Shown in pieces: positions 48,378 to 58,820 of a DNA stretch of 64,000 nucleotides; the first letter of the stretch is position 1, and each line of letters begins with the position of its first letter. Below the pieces are notes generated by a model. That model was not told where the DNA came from. It was given only the letters and a program-made list of their open reading frames with translations, and ran no database searches. The DNA comes from Lingula anatina (lineage: Eukaryota > Brachiopoda > Lingulata > Lingulida > Lingulidae), in NCBI RefSeq assembly GCF_001039355.2, contig NW_019773614.1, positions 274,618-338,617 of the forward strand. The letters are read 5' to 3'. Both the position numbers and the translations under genes were made by a program.

Positions 48378-51300
48378 ATGACTACAGCTCTACCGGCTAT
48401 CCGCCAGCATTCTGGCAAAATGGGTCAGCAGAACATGCAGCAGCACCACATGCCCAGCCCCCCTGTTACTGCCAGGTCTCCTTCCATGAGCACAAAGAGC
48501 TACTTGAAGCCTATGCGCAGGTCTCTAGGCAAGAAGGAGAAAGAGATGTTGATGAGACAAGCAGCGCTTCGCTCGCAGCAACCTGAACTGACCAAAAGGG
48601 AAACAGCAGCGTGAGTGACATATTTAAGGAATAAGATATGTCATAATGATCAGTTTTTGAAATGATGCAGTGTTTACTATAACTTTTCTATGATTTGAGT
48701 GATTGACCAGGCAATTAAAGTATGTATCTTGTGTAACAATATAGATTGTTCTAAGGTTACACATTTTATGGTGGAGCACAGATTTGGTGCATAGCAAACA
48801 GCTCAAAAAGTAAAAATTTGCCCAACCTGGCAATTAAGGTTTTACAGTTTCAGTATTTGACAGACCAAATTTGTTCTGGCATTGACTAGGTAATTTATCC
48901 TATTACAGCTACAACCTGATGTTCATTTTGTACATTGGATTGTCAAATAAAAAAAAAGTTAAACAAATTTAACACTTTATTTTTTCATAAATTGATGTCA
49001 GTATCAGCCACTGTAAAGTAAATAAAATATTTTGTTTCTTTCACCAGGTACCGTAATACCTATATGCACAACCTGTGCCTGGACATGCTGCAGGAAGGCT
49101 TCCATAGGTCCTTCTCTGAACTGTTTGCACTGGTCAAGCGCCAGTACTCTGAGAGAGAGGCAGCAGGGCCAGAGTCCATGATGTGGACACAGATGATGTT
49201 AGACGAGGAACATGAGAAATTAGAAATGCTTAAAGTTTTCCTTACAAGAGCTGAGGCTGCCCTTAGAAAAGGTGAGTTTTACACCATATGCCAAACCCAG
49301 GAAGTTTTGGGAGAGAAGAGGCTTTATCATGATGAAATCCCCCTGCAAGACTTAATTTGTGCATATTTTATATCACGGATACATCTATTTTGTGTATGCA
49401 TATAGGCACATGCTTTTTTTTTTTTTGCATCATGATATCAATGCTACCATTAAATACATAGATCTGTATATTTTGCTGGATATACTATCAAAACACATGT
49501 ATGCAACACTTATGAAAAGACATTCATGTCTGCCATTCCAGATGACTATGAGGAAGTGTACAATGCTCGGTATCAGCTGGCCAAGTATTTCCAGAGCACA
49601 GGAGACAAGTGGCTGTCAGATCATTTCTACACCACGTGTCTGGACACCAGTGGCTCCATCAAGGCTAATGTGAGGTTCCAGGCTGAGGCACACTGTAATG
49701 TGGGACTGGCTTTGGAAGAGAGTGGTAAGATAGGGCATTAGTCATCCTGTTTTGTCTTTTTGATTTATGTTAATGAGATACATTGGTCTGAAATGTTACA
49801 CTTTACTTTAATGGTATCATTTCATGTCCAGGTAAATATTTCATTTGTCTTATATCGGTAATATAAATCTGACTTTTACTATTATACGTCTCTTTGTGAA
49901 TGGGAAATATTGCTTTGTTTAATTACTTTTGAAAGATGAGATGATATGGAACATGTAGTAATACACCATGACATCCTTTTCCAGGTGATTACTTCAATTC
50001 AGCAGAACAGTTAGAGAACTTCCACACCCATGCCTCAGAACACAAGGATTGGGTCACCAATGAGGGGGTCACACTGCACGCTGTGTCCTGTAACCATCTC
50101 ATGAGGGTGTACACAACTATTGGGAACAAACTGGAGGCTAACAAAGAGCAGGAGGCCTCTCTGTCTTATTTTGTGAAAGCTTACAATATGGCTGTGGAAG
50201 GTGAGTAAAAGGGGGTATCAGGTAGATGGCAAGTTATGGGGCAATATAATAATCAGAAAATAAAAAAAAGCTTACATTTTGCTGTAATTCTGTAATTTAA
50301 ATTTGAAGTTATAGGTTTGGACTTTATATTATGCTTAATTCTCTCTAGTCATTATCATTGTGTTACTTATTATGTTCACGTCTGTCACCTGTGCCAGTGA
50401 CTTATTTTTGAAAGTAGTGTTATTTCAGGGTATAGGGCTATACTGTTTAACTGTTAGAGAATTTTCATTCATAACGGCAAGTTGGTGAGATGAAAAGAGT
50501 TTTGTAGCTCTAATTGTTTACAATTCTGATATTCTTTCTCTGCAGGTGGTGACCTAAAACTCAAAGGAGAGTCCAGCTACAGATTGGGGCTTGCATATGA
50601 AAAGGCAAAAGATTCTGAAACTGCTCTTTTGGTAAGGACCATCAGATATATGTTTGCCAGACTGCTTTACAATACACAAATTCAGATTTGAAGTTAACAT
50701 AGTCTATTAAGTTGGTTTATTATTTATTTGATAATTTTAGGAAAAGAAGTTAAGTCAGTCAGCACTGACTTTCTTTTTCACATCGGAAAAAGAATTTTAG
50801 ACAAATTCACAAGTCCAGTAGGTTAATGTTCAACTCCTTCTCATAGTTATTATTAATTGATACAAGAGGTGTATTAAGTGTACTTTATTTCATTACAGTA
50901 TCTGAATGACTTCTTGGAGACCTGCAAGCAACTGAATGATGATGTTGGTATTGGCCAAGCATGTGAGGCCATTGCAAAGTCTTATGAAAGGTACTTTATA
51001 TTTTTTAATCTTATGGTCAATTGATTGGTTGATCAATTAATGGAAATCATCCGAGATGGCCCTAAGACCTGTTACTTAACATGAAATCAAGAGAGATTTC
51101 GCATTATGTGAAGGAAATTGGGGTCAGACTAGTGAATGACAATGCATAAAAACTGACAGCATTTATCCATGGATATATTTCTGGTTGTTTTTTCTAAAGT
51201 AATGTTAAATTACACTTTATGAAACAACAGTATGAATAAACCATGCTTTGCATGACAATTTTGTATTTCTTTCTAAGAGTATATTCCTAGCACATAAAAT

Positions 51301-52602
51301 TTCACCCTTATCACTAAAAAACTTCACCTCACTCTTGCACATTTTCTAATCTAGTATGACATGCAGTCCTGACAGCCTTGTTTTAGGCTATCTTGGATGA
51401 TTTCCATTGGATCAGAAATACCATCAAATAATATATATATTATTGTATGTTTATTATTATATTATTATCACAACCGCCATAATTATTGAAGAAATGGCTG
51501 AATTTTCAAATGCATCATATTCTGTAAAAAGATATATGGTTAGTGTGGTAAACAGCTGATAGGATGTCTAGAGATGTTGGCAGATTAAGTTATTTAATGT
51601 ATTACACTCGGTCATTGCTATGTGGAGGTAATGATGGCATTGTGTTGCTATACTTTCAGTCTTGGAAAAATCAATGAAAGCATCCGCTATTTGGAGCAGT
51701 TCTGTGAGGTTGCTGAGAGGAGTAAGCAAGAGAAGGCTTATAGCAAGGCTTGCAGCAATTTGGGAGCTGTTTTCAATTCACTGGTGAGTTTTGAAAATAT
51801 TATGTGCAGACTCTCTGTTACACGGACCCTCAGTTTCATCACAATTTTGAAAATTTTAGTGTTTTTCTTACTTTTTAGTGAGTGGATCAGTGACTGAGAT
51901 GGCCCATAGATAAACATTGTTACTGTTCTTTGGTGAATATGTGTAATTAATGATGTCAAATGTGCTTGGTATCAGGTTTAAAGCTGTCTATGATGTATGT
52001 TTATATCTGAACATTTTCATGTTTGAACTTATTCTGAAAAAGGATTAACAAAAATACAGTTCCAATAATTAATGGTTTTGATTATCTTTAATTTTATTTA
52101 AAAAATTAATCATGTGTGTGTTTACAGGGCAAATATGACAAAGCCACAGAATACTTCAGCAAGGCCTACAACCTCTCCAGAGCCCTTAATGACCAGGAGT
52201 CCATCAAGACGTCCAGGGTCCATTACGGTGTTGCAATGGCCCACAACATGATGCAGGGTTTCTGTAACCACCTGATTACCCCCACCAAGCCTAGCATGGA
52301 GAGACAGGTGGAGTGGAAGAGCACCAGGGTGGATGAGTTCAGCAAGGAGATACCTCAGGAGAAACAGGGTATGTTTTTACAGGCATTCTTGTCTTTAGGA
52401 TTTCATGAAATGAAAATATGAAGTGTATTGACATGACTGAAACCACTGATTTTGTTTTTAGTCATACATAATATTTTGTTGACATATTTGCAAGGATGTA
52501 GACTTCCTTTAACGTTATGATGATTTGGCTCCTTTCTTCATATTTCATTTCCATTACTACATAAGACATAAGAAAGCCAACCATATTGTTTTATAAAGCA
52601 TG

Positions 52603-52637
<35 letters not shown>

Positions 52638-52929
52638 AGACATTTTTGTTGATAAATAAATGATCATATATTTTATTATTTTTAATATATATCAATTTGT
52701 TAACCTATTTACAGAGCAAGAGCAATTGAGCACAACCCCAGCATCCCACCAAACACAATCTGAGCCTGCTTCCAGGGAGGTGTCCAACATGGAGCCAGCA
52801 GCAGCAGGAACGGCAGCCACAGAGACTGCACCAGCCACTGAGGGTGAGGGTGCCCCAAGTCAAGGCAAGGTAGAACAGGCTACAGAGAACCAAGAACCAG
52901 CAGACAGCCAAGCACCTGCAGAAAGCTGA
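48378..52929 (+). CDS. TTC29: Tetratricopeptide repeat protein 29
   Basis: Nine coding exons: 48378-48610, 49048-49271, 49542-49724, 49985-50200, 50546-50631, 50899-50990, 51660-51783, 52128-52368, 52715-52929; 537 residues in frame. The first exon is Met/Gln/Ser-rich and ends with a basic KKEKEMLMRQAALRSQ stretch. Then YRNTYMHNLCLDMLQEGFH opens the conserved core. Helical TPR units are visible at NARYQLAKYFQ, AHCNVGLALEESGDYFNSAE, SYRLGLAYEKAKD, ACEAIAKSYERLGKINESI and ACSNLGAVFNSLGKYDKA. TTC29 is a ciliary/flagellar axonemal protein needed for sperm motility in mammals. The last exon (52715-52929) is Ala/Glu/Gln/Pro-rich low complexity and makes this protein longer than I recall for vertebrates. 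AATAAA at about 53266 and 53589 are possible poly(A) signals. Confidence 0.92.
52605..52637. repeat. Poly-T tract in the last TTC29 intron
   Basis: Uninterrupted run of about 33 T, upstream of the acceptor of the terminal exon. It could be the tail of an antisense retroposed copy, but no body is visible. Confidence 0.85.
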
Positions 52930-54304
52930 ACCCATGAAACCATGTAATGAACTGCTCTTGTAACTAGTATATTAACGGTTCTCTGGTCTGAATGAAGGGA
53001 AGAGACAGACTTGAGTGAAAACAATAGACGGATCAATCCATATGAAAAAGACATCTTGATAAACATTGAAATCCATTCTGTGATAGGTATTGAGTATAAT
53101 GAAGGAAAGTGAGAAGGGAAAGTAACATCAGTTTTGTGACGTGTTTGGAGAGAATTTTGTTTGATGGCTAAAATTCTAGGTCTACAGACAGTCATACCAT
53201 CCGTCCAGATTATAGTTTGATTAACCTGCATATGCCAAATTTCACCATGAATGATTCTCTCCAAAATAAAGGTCGATTATATTCTTATTGAACTAGTGTA
53301 TATAAAATATAGTTTATTTTTTGTCTGTTATTTCAGTGTTATTTAGATTTATAGTTTAGCATTTTATTGACTCATTCATAAAGCATTACTTTCTGTATAA
53401 TGCTTATTTCATGTAGGAAAGATATTCCTCACTTTTGAGTGCAGACTTCTTTGCAATAAGTAAAATGTTACACATGCTGAAAAACCCTTTTATGTTCATA
53501 CCTACATGTTGCGCATTAAAATTGCCCAGAAGAACATTATACAGAAATGAAGTAGTAAAAAAGTGGGCTAATTGTGTGACAATTTGTAAATAAAGTCTTT
53601 AGAATTATTATTCTGTGTAAAAGTTTTAATTTAGTTATTATTCTTCCAACATTTAAATCTGGGTTCTCAAGAAATAAGCTGCCCAAATGATAAATACATG
53701 CAAAAATAATGAAAACAATTCAACAATCTTTTCCATTAGTTTTATTCTATTCTGTAAAATTGGTAAAACCATACATTGTGTTAGAATTCTGTTTCACACA
53801 ACAGAAAAAATATTCAGTTCAGAAGTACATAAGCCTGTAAAATCAGAAGTCTCATAACACTGGCTGTTTACTTGGCCACTGTATTCAGCCAGATATTACA
53901 AATGCAACTTCTCTTAACAAAAAGGAACCAACTCCACCCTGGGCCTGCCCAACCAGACCAAAAAATACGTTCAGCATGTCCACAATTGCAACAGTAGAGA
54001 CAAATCACAACCATCACAATTGTCACTCTAGTTTGAAACATCAGGTATGCACTGAAGACTTCTGCCACATTTCAGTTGGAAATCTTCACAGTTACAAGAA
54101 TCCCTCTTTAAACATGACTGTTAAGAAGAAGGAAATGTCACCGTCAATCAAGTCAACTTTCCAACAGTAAGGTGACAGGAAGCCTACCCATCACGGTGAA
54201 ATCACTTCATATGTGCTAAAAACAACATCTGTTTCCACATCTAAAGGTCTGGTTACTTTAAACATTCAGTCATCAGTGTATGTTCAAATTCAAAATGTTC
54301 AGAA
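52930..54304. other. 3' UTRs of convergent TTC29 and SQSTM1
   Basis: The plus strand has AATAAA at about 53266 and 53589 for TTC29. On the minus strand AATAAAA at about 53737 would end SQSTM1, giving it a 3' UTR of roughly 570 bases. No other gene. Confidence 0.65.
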
Positions 54305-57300
54305 TTAATTCTGTGGTTTCAATGCATCCAGGACTTTCCCAATGTCCCCATTCTTGGACTCAAGGAGGTGAGTGAGCCAGCCGCCATCATCTGAGAACCC
54401 CATCTGTTTCATCTGGACCAAGGCATCTGCCACCTTAAGGTTGGGATGAGGTGGTGTCTGTGAGAGTTGGGGATAGAGAGGCTGCTGGCCTTGCTGATTG
54501 GCTCCACTTGGCCCTGGTTGACCATCAATAACTGTCCATCCATTCTCTGTATCACTGCCCTGCTTTTGGTCTGGTGCAGCATCCTACGAGGGAAACAATT
54601 GAAGAATGTTCTTTAGAATAACTGATACAACAACTCATATGCTGGAAGGGACACTAAGTTTAGCACATATCTAAACAATCAGCCAAACACCCTGAGTACT
54701 GTATAAAGCACAATTCAATAATAAAATGTAGTAATAATAATAATGGCATATCCTTTATATATATTCAGTATTCCAGAGTTCTAAATAAGCACACCAGTGG
54801 TCATTTTTTCACCAATTTTAACCAGTAAGAAACAAATGGCTTCTCACCTGCATAGGTTCATCCAAAGGAGGGGCAGAACTGACAACAGGGGCTTTACTGG
54901 CATCTGTAAGCTCCCCAGTATCTTCCTCCATTGCTGTGGCCTTTTCACCTTCCTTTGGTCCTTGATCCTTGCTTGTTGTTGTTGAAGCTTGACTCTGACC
55001 CTGGTTCTGACCTTGACCCTGACCTTGGGTCTGATACGGTGGCGCCCCGCCCCACATTGCGAACTGTTGCCACCAAGGCACCCAGTTTCCATCTCTGCAT
55101 CTTTGTCGCTTTCCCTTGTGCTCCACATCAACTTCTACATCTATGCCTATGTGTAAAATAAAACATTTTATTTCCTTACTGGAATTTTTTAGGAAGTATA
55201 ATTATTAAACACAAGCTATCTAAACATTCTAGGACCTGCTATGTGTCCTAGACATAACCAAACCATTTTTAGAAAACGTAAAGAAGCTGGAAGATCCTGA
55301 AATCAATGTTACAATAAGTATTCTTCAGCATGAACAATTTTAATGATTAATACAGCTTATTTCAGTATATCTTGACAGTCTAACTTCTCACCAAGAGGAT
55401 CCAGCATGGCAGCCACACTTTCTCCAACACTCTTCAGAAAATCTCCTGGAGCACCGTTGGCATTCTGCTGTCCTCCCTCTGCACTTCCGGCTGCTGTAGC
55501 ACCCTCCTCGGGTGGCTGCCCATTAGGCTCTTCCTGCTGCTGCTGTTCTCCCTCTCCCTGCTGCTTTTGCTGCTGATTCATCATGTTGTGGAGCCATGCT
55601 TTCTTGAAACATTTTTTCATCCACTTTGGGGGTCCATTGCCCTTGTGCCCACCCCAGGGCATTTCACATGACCCACAGCTCACACGAGGGCCCCTGGGAC
55701 CATGACCTCTCCATGGGCCAGGTCCACCATGACGACCACCCTGGTTATATGGTGGTGGTGGCGGGAAAAAACCACCCTGAAAAGAAATATGCATTATGGC
55801 AGATGATCATGCAGATTTCATTCAGAAACAAGGATTGGCTGCAGAAAGATTTCTAGAGATATACATCTTAATCATCATTCACCTTTTGATAAACAGACAG
55901 CTCCAGCTAAATTAAACTATTACACTAAAATTCTGATATTACACAGAAATCAAATGCACAATAAGAAAAAAAAAAGAACACCACATGATTTCATTTAAAT
56001 TAAGAAATAACCATAAAATCCTTGAAACAAACTATAAAGAAAACTTTACTGTGCATTTAAAAAACTTACCATGAAAGGTCCATGGCATCCTGGCTGAGCA
56101 ATGCGCACCATGTCATGCTCTGTGTGGAGGCCCTTGCCCTCACAGTTGCCACACAGGTCATAGTCTGGGCAGATCATACACTTAAATCTGGGTCCATAGA
56201 TCTGGCCTTCACAGCCATCACAAACTACACCGGGATGGTGGACCTTTTCATAACCCTCTTCTTCTTGTGGCTGTTGCTTAGGGGCACCTGTCTCTGAAAT
56301 AATTAGGTTTCCTTGAATTGAAATGTCATCTCAAAATTGTTAGAAATATGCTAATTTGCAGATGCACCTTAGGTGTGATCATAAATTTTAGGAAAAAATA
56401 CTTGGATTGACAGGGCCGTAGCAATAGTCCGAAGGTTCAATAGTCCAATGAACCCTTGATTAAAAAAAAACGATGAAAATGTTACTGTTTTTCAGACCAA
56501 TGAATCTTCGGACTATCGAGACGCACCCGGATTGACATCTTAAAAGAGAAAAGTCTACCAAGCAACTAAAAAAAAAGACTTAATTATTTTCATTTTATTT
56601 GTTTACATATAAAGCTTTGCAATGAAGGCAAGCTCTTTCGTAATCCTACATACACTGATCCACCTGAGGCTGACTCATCAAATTAAGACCATGTCACAAT
56701 GTAAACAAATGTATTCAAGATGGCGGAGTTCAATTTGGGAATGTCATTCAGTGCCAAGGGTACACATATTTTCCATAATGGCAAATCAACTTATTTCATT
56801 TTTATATTTTCATTACAGAAATTTCTTTTAGGCTTCTCTCCACACACAATTTCTTTTCAACTAACCTGTAATGTAGACCTTGAAGATATCTCCCTGGATC
56901 TGCCCCAGAGCCTCTGTTAGCTCATCATCACTGGAAAATGCAATGTTGTCTCCCTCCACATCTACAATACATAATAAGCACTGTTTGTATTATTTCATGA
57001 TGCATTTTAGCCTTTAAATTATTGGCTTCATTAAGGATATTTCGGACCAGTGAGAAATAAGAACATATTTCTTAATTTGCTATGTATACTTGTACATTGT
57101 ATCCCTCTCTACATTAATTATACCTACACAGTATGACAACTTCGTGTTAAAAAAGCTAAAACAGAAATGTGTCTGTATCTAACGCTAAAAAAGCTTGTCA
57201 TCCTATTTTTTTTTTTTTTTTTTTTTACTACTGGACTCTTTTTTTTTTTTTTTTTTTTTTTNNNNNNNNNNNNNNNNNNNNNNNNNNNNNNNNNNNNNNN

Positions 57301-58162
57301 NNNNNNNNNNNNNNNNNNNNNNNNNNNNNNNNNNNNNNNNNNNNNNNNNNNNNNNNNNNNNNNNNNNNNNNNNNNNNNNNNNNNNNNNNNNNNNNNNNNN
57401 NNNNNNNNNNNNNNNNNNNNNNNNNNNNNNNNNNNNNNNNNNNNNNNNNNNNNNNNNNNNNNNNNNNNNNNNNNNNNNNNNNNNNNNNNNNNNNNNNNNN
57501 NNNNNNNNNNNNNNNNNNNNNNNNNNNNNNNNNNNNNNNNNNNNNNNNNNNNNNNNNNNNNNNNNNNNNNNNNNNNNNNNNNNNNNNNNNNNNNNNNNNN
57601 NNNNNNNNNNNNNNNNNNNNNNNNNNNNNNNNNNNNNNNNNNNNNNNNNNNNNNNNNNNNNNNNNNNNNNNNNNNNNNNNNNNNNNNNNNNNNNNNNNNN
57701 NNNNNNNNNNNNNNNNNNNNNNNNNNNNNNNNNNNNNNNNCTAGTGTACTGCACTGTATTGCGCATTTAAGGGACACTGAAAGTTTTTTACTTCAATTTC
57801 TGATGCCGAATTCCAAATTTTTACATCGAGTAAAATACAGGGTATAATGTAACATACCGTACGAGTCGTCATAATTTAATTTAGTATTATTTCTTATTCT
57901 ATATGCTTCGCCATAGTATCTATTCTATAATTCTCACTCCATAAAATTATGCAAACATCATCAAAATTTTTAATTCATGTACACGCATGTCTTTACCTTT
58001 CCAATACAGGGAAAAATTCTCAGATGCCAAACTTGGAAAAATCTGTGCCGTTTTCTTACAAAAGTAAGAGAAGTTGGTGGCTACATCTTGGTCGATGGTA
58101 AACCGTCTAATCTCTGGTTGTTGACCTTGCTTTTCAAGGTACGCTTTCACTGTCAGGGACAT
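54305..58162 (-). CDS. SQSTM1: Sequestosome-1 (p62) selective autophagy receptor
   Basis: Six exons: 57997-58162, 56866-56961, 56070-56293, 55392-55776, 54848-55146, 54305-54583; 482 residues. p62 carries ubiquitinated cargo to autophagosomes and links to NRF2-KEAP1 signalling. PB1 domain (1-87) has the acidic OPCA stretch DVEGDNIAFSSDDEL. The ZZ zinc finger (112-147) has ligands C112, C115, C126, C129, C135, C138, H144, H147. A Gly/Pro/Gln-rich middle follows, then the conserved IDVEVDVEHKGKR segment (292-304). A KEAP1-binding-like EEDTGEL lies at 364-370, an LC3-interacting motif WTVI at 406-409 after acidic residues, and a UBA domain at about 438-480 (MGFSDDGGWLTHLLE). Start ATG 58162 gives MSLTVKAYL, the family start; longer upstream frames are unlikely. 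Intron 1 contains the 57262-57740 gap. Confidence 0.95.
57262..57740. other. Assembly gap (479 N)
   Basis: N run after a T-rich tract (57208-57261), inside SQSTM1 intron 1. The PB1 domain is continuous across exons 1-2, so no coding exon is expected in the gap. Confidence 1.
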
Positions 58163-58375
58163 GGTGAAATACCGATTGTTGTTACTCTGCACTTCTCTCT
58201 GTCTTGAATTAGGTCGAGTTGATGTTCTTAGCGAGTATCTCCCTCTCTTCGTCAAAAGTGAACGTATGCTAAAGATCGTACACACACCGGTTATATACTG
58301 CTTGTCACGACAATCTAGAAACTTCTGAAGTGATTCAGTGACAGCTGTTAGTTGACAATTTTGAAGATAAAATTT

Positions 58376-58385
58376 TGCTGAATCA
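58376..58385 (-). promoter_or_regulatory. Antioxidant response element-like site
   Basis: Read on the SQSTM1 strand this is TGATTCAGCA, 214 bp upstream of the p62 ATG. It fits TGA(C/T)NNNGC, the NRF2/MAF site, with T in place of the usual C at position 4. Mammalian SQSTM1 is induced by NRF2 through such a site. Confidence 0.4.
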
Positions 58386-58440
58386 TTTAGTCTTATGAAA
58401 CGTACGAGAGAGCTTACGCTAGCTTACGCAGGTTTTGGAG

Positions 58441-58448
58441 CACGTGAC
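58441..58448 (-). promoter_or_regulatory. CLEAR-type E-box
   Basis: GTCACGTG on the SQSTM1 strand, about 280 bp upstream of its ATG. It contains the core of the CLEAR element bound by TFEB/MiT factors, which drive autophagy genes including p62 in mammals. It could also bind other E-box factors, including SREBP itself. Confidence 0.4.
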
Positions 58449-58777
58449 CAAAACATAATGCATCGAGCTTTTCCGTACATGTTCGGTTCTGTACGGAAAA
58501 TTCTTTTTACTTCCGAGTCATTTGGTCTAGAATTTTCGGGGATGACTAAGGGATAAAACATTTCCAATTGAAACATAAATTGCTTCGACACGATATAAGT
58601 CAATAAATATGATTTCACCGAGTGTGTGCTTGCTTGATCGAATATCTGAATTGAAGAAAAAATCATTTTTTATAAAATATATCACTATTGCGGCTGTCAT
58701 ATTAACGACCTATATTTAATATCTAGGCCAAAGTTAACGTACGACGTAAAATCATCCGATGCACTGCGCGCGATGTG

Positions 58778-58782
58778 ATTGG
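58778..58782 (+). promoter_or_regulatory. Inverted CCAAT box before SREBP
   Basis: ATTGG within GTGATTGGTCA, the NF-Y consensus context, 39 bp upstream of the SREBP start codon and beside a GC-rich GCGCGCG patch. Confidence 0.45.
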
Positions 58783-58820
58783 TCAAAATCTCGTGGTGCT
58801 ACCAGCAGTGGACAACAATC

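Larger units (their letters stand above)
58163..58820. promoter_or_regulatory. Bidirectional promoter shared by SQSTM1 and SREBP
   Basis: 658 bp separate the two start codons. Visible motifs: TGCTGAATCA (58376-58385), whose reverse is an antioxidant-response-like TGATTCAGCA; the E-box CACGTGAC (58441-58448); and ATTGG (58778-58782), an inverted CCAAT box 39 bp before the SREBP ATG. No clear TATA box in the usual place for either gene. Motifs are seen; their use is inferred from mammalian p62 (NRF2, TFEB) and SREBP (NF-Y) promoters. Confidence 0.6.

Noticed and set aside
57124-57847. Long open frames across the second N run
   Set aside because: Artefacts of N bases and poly-T beside the gap in SQSTM1 intron 1.
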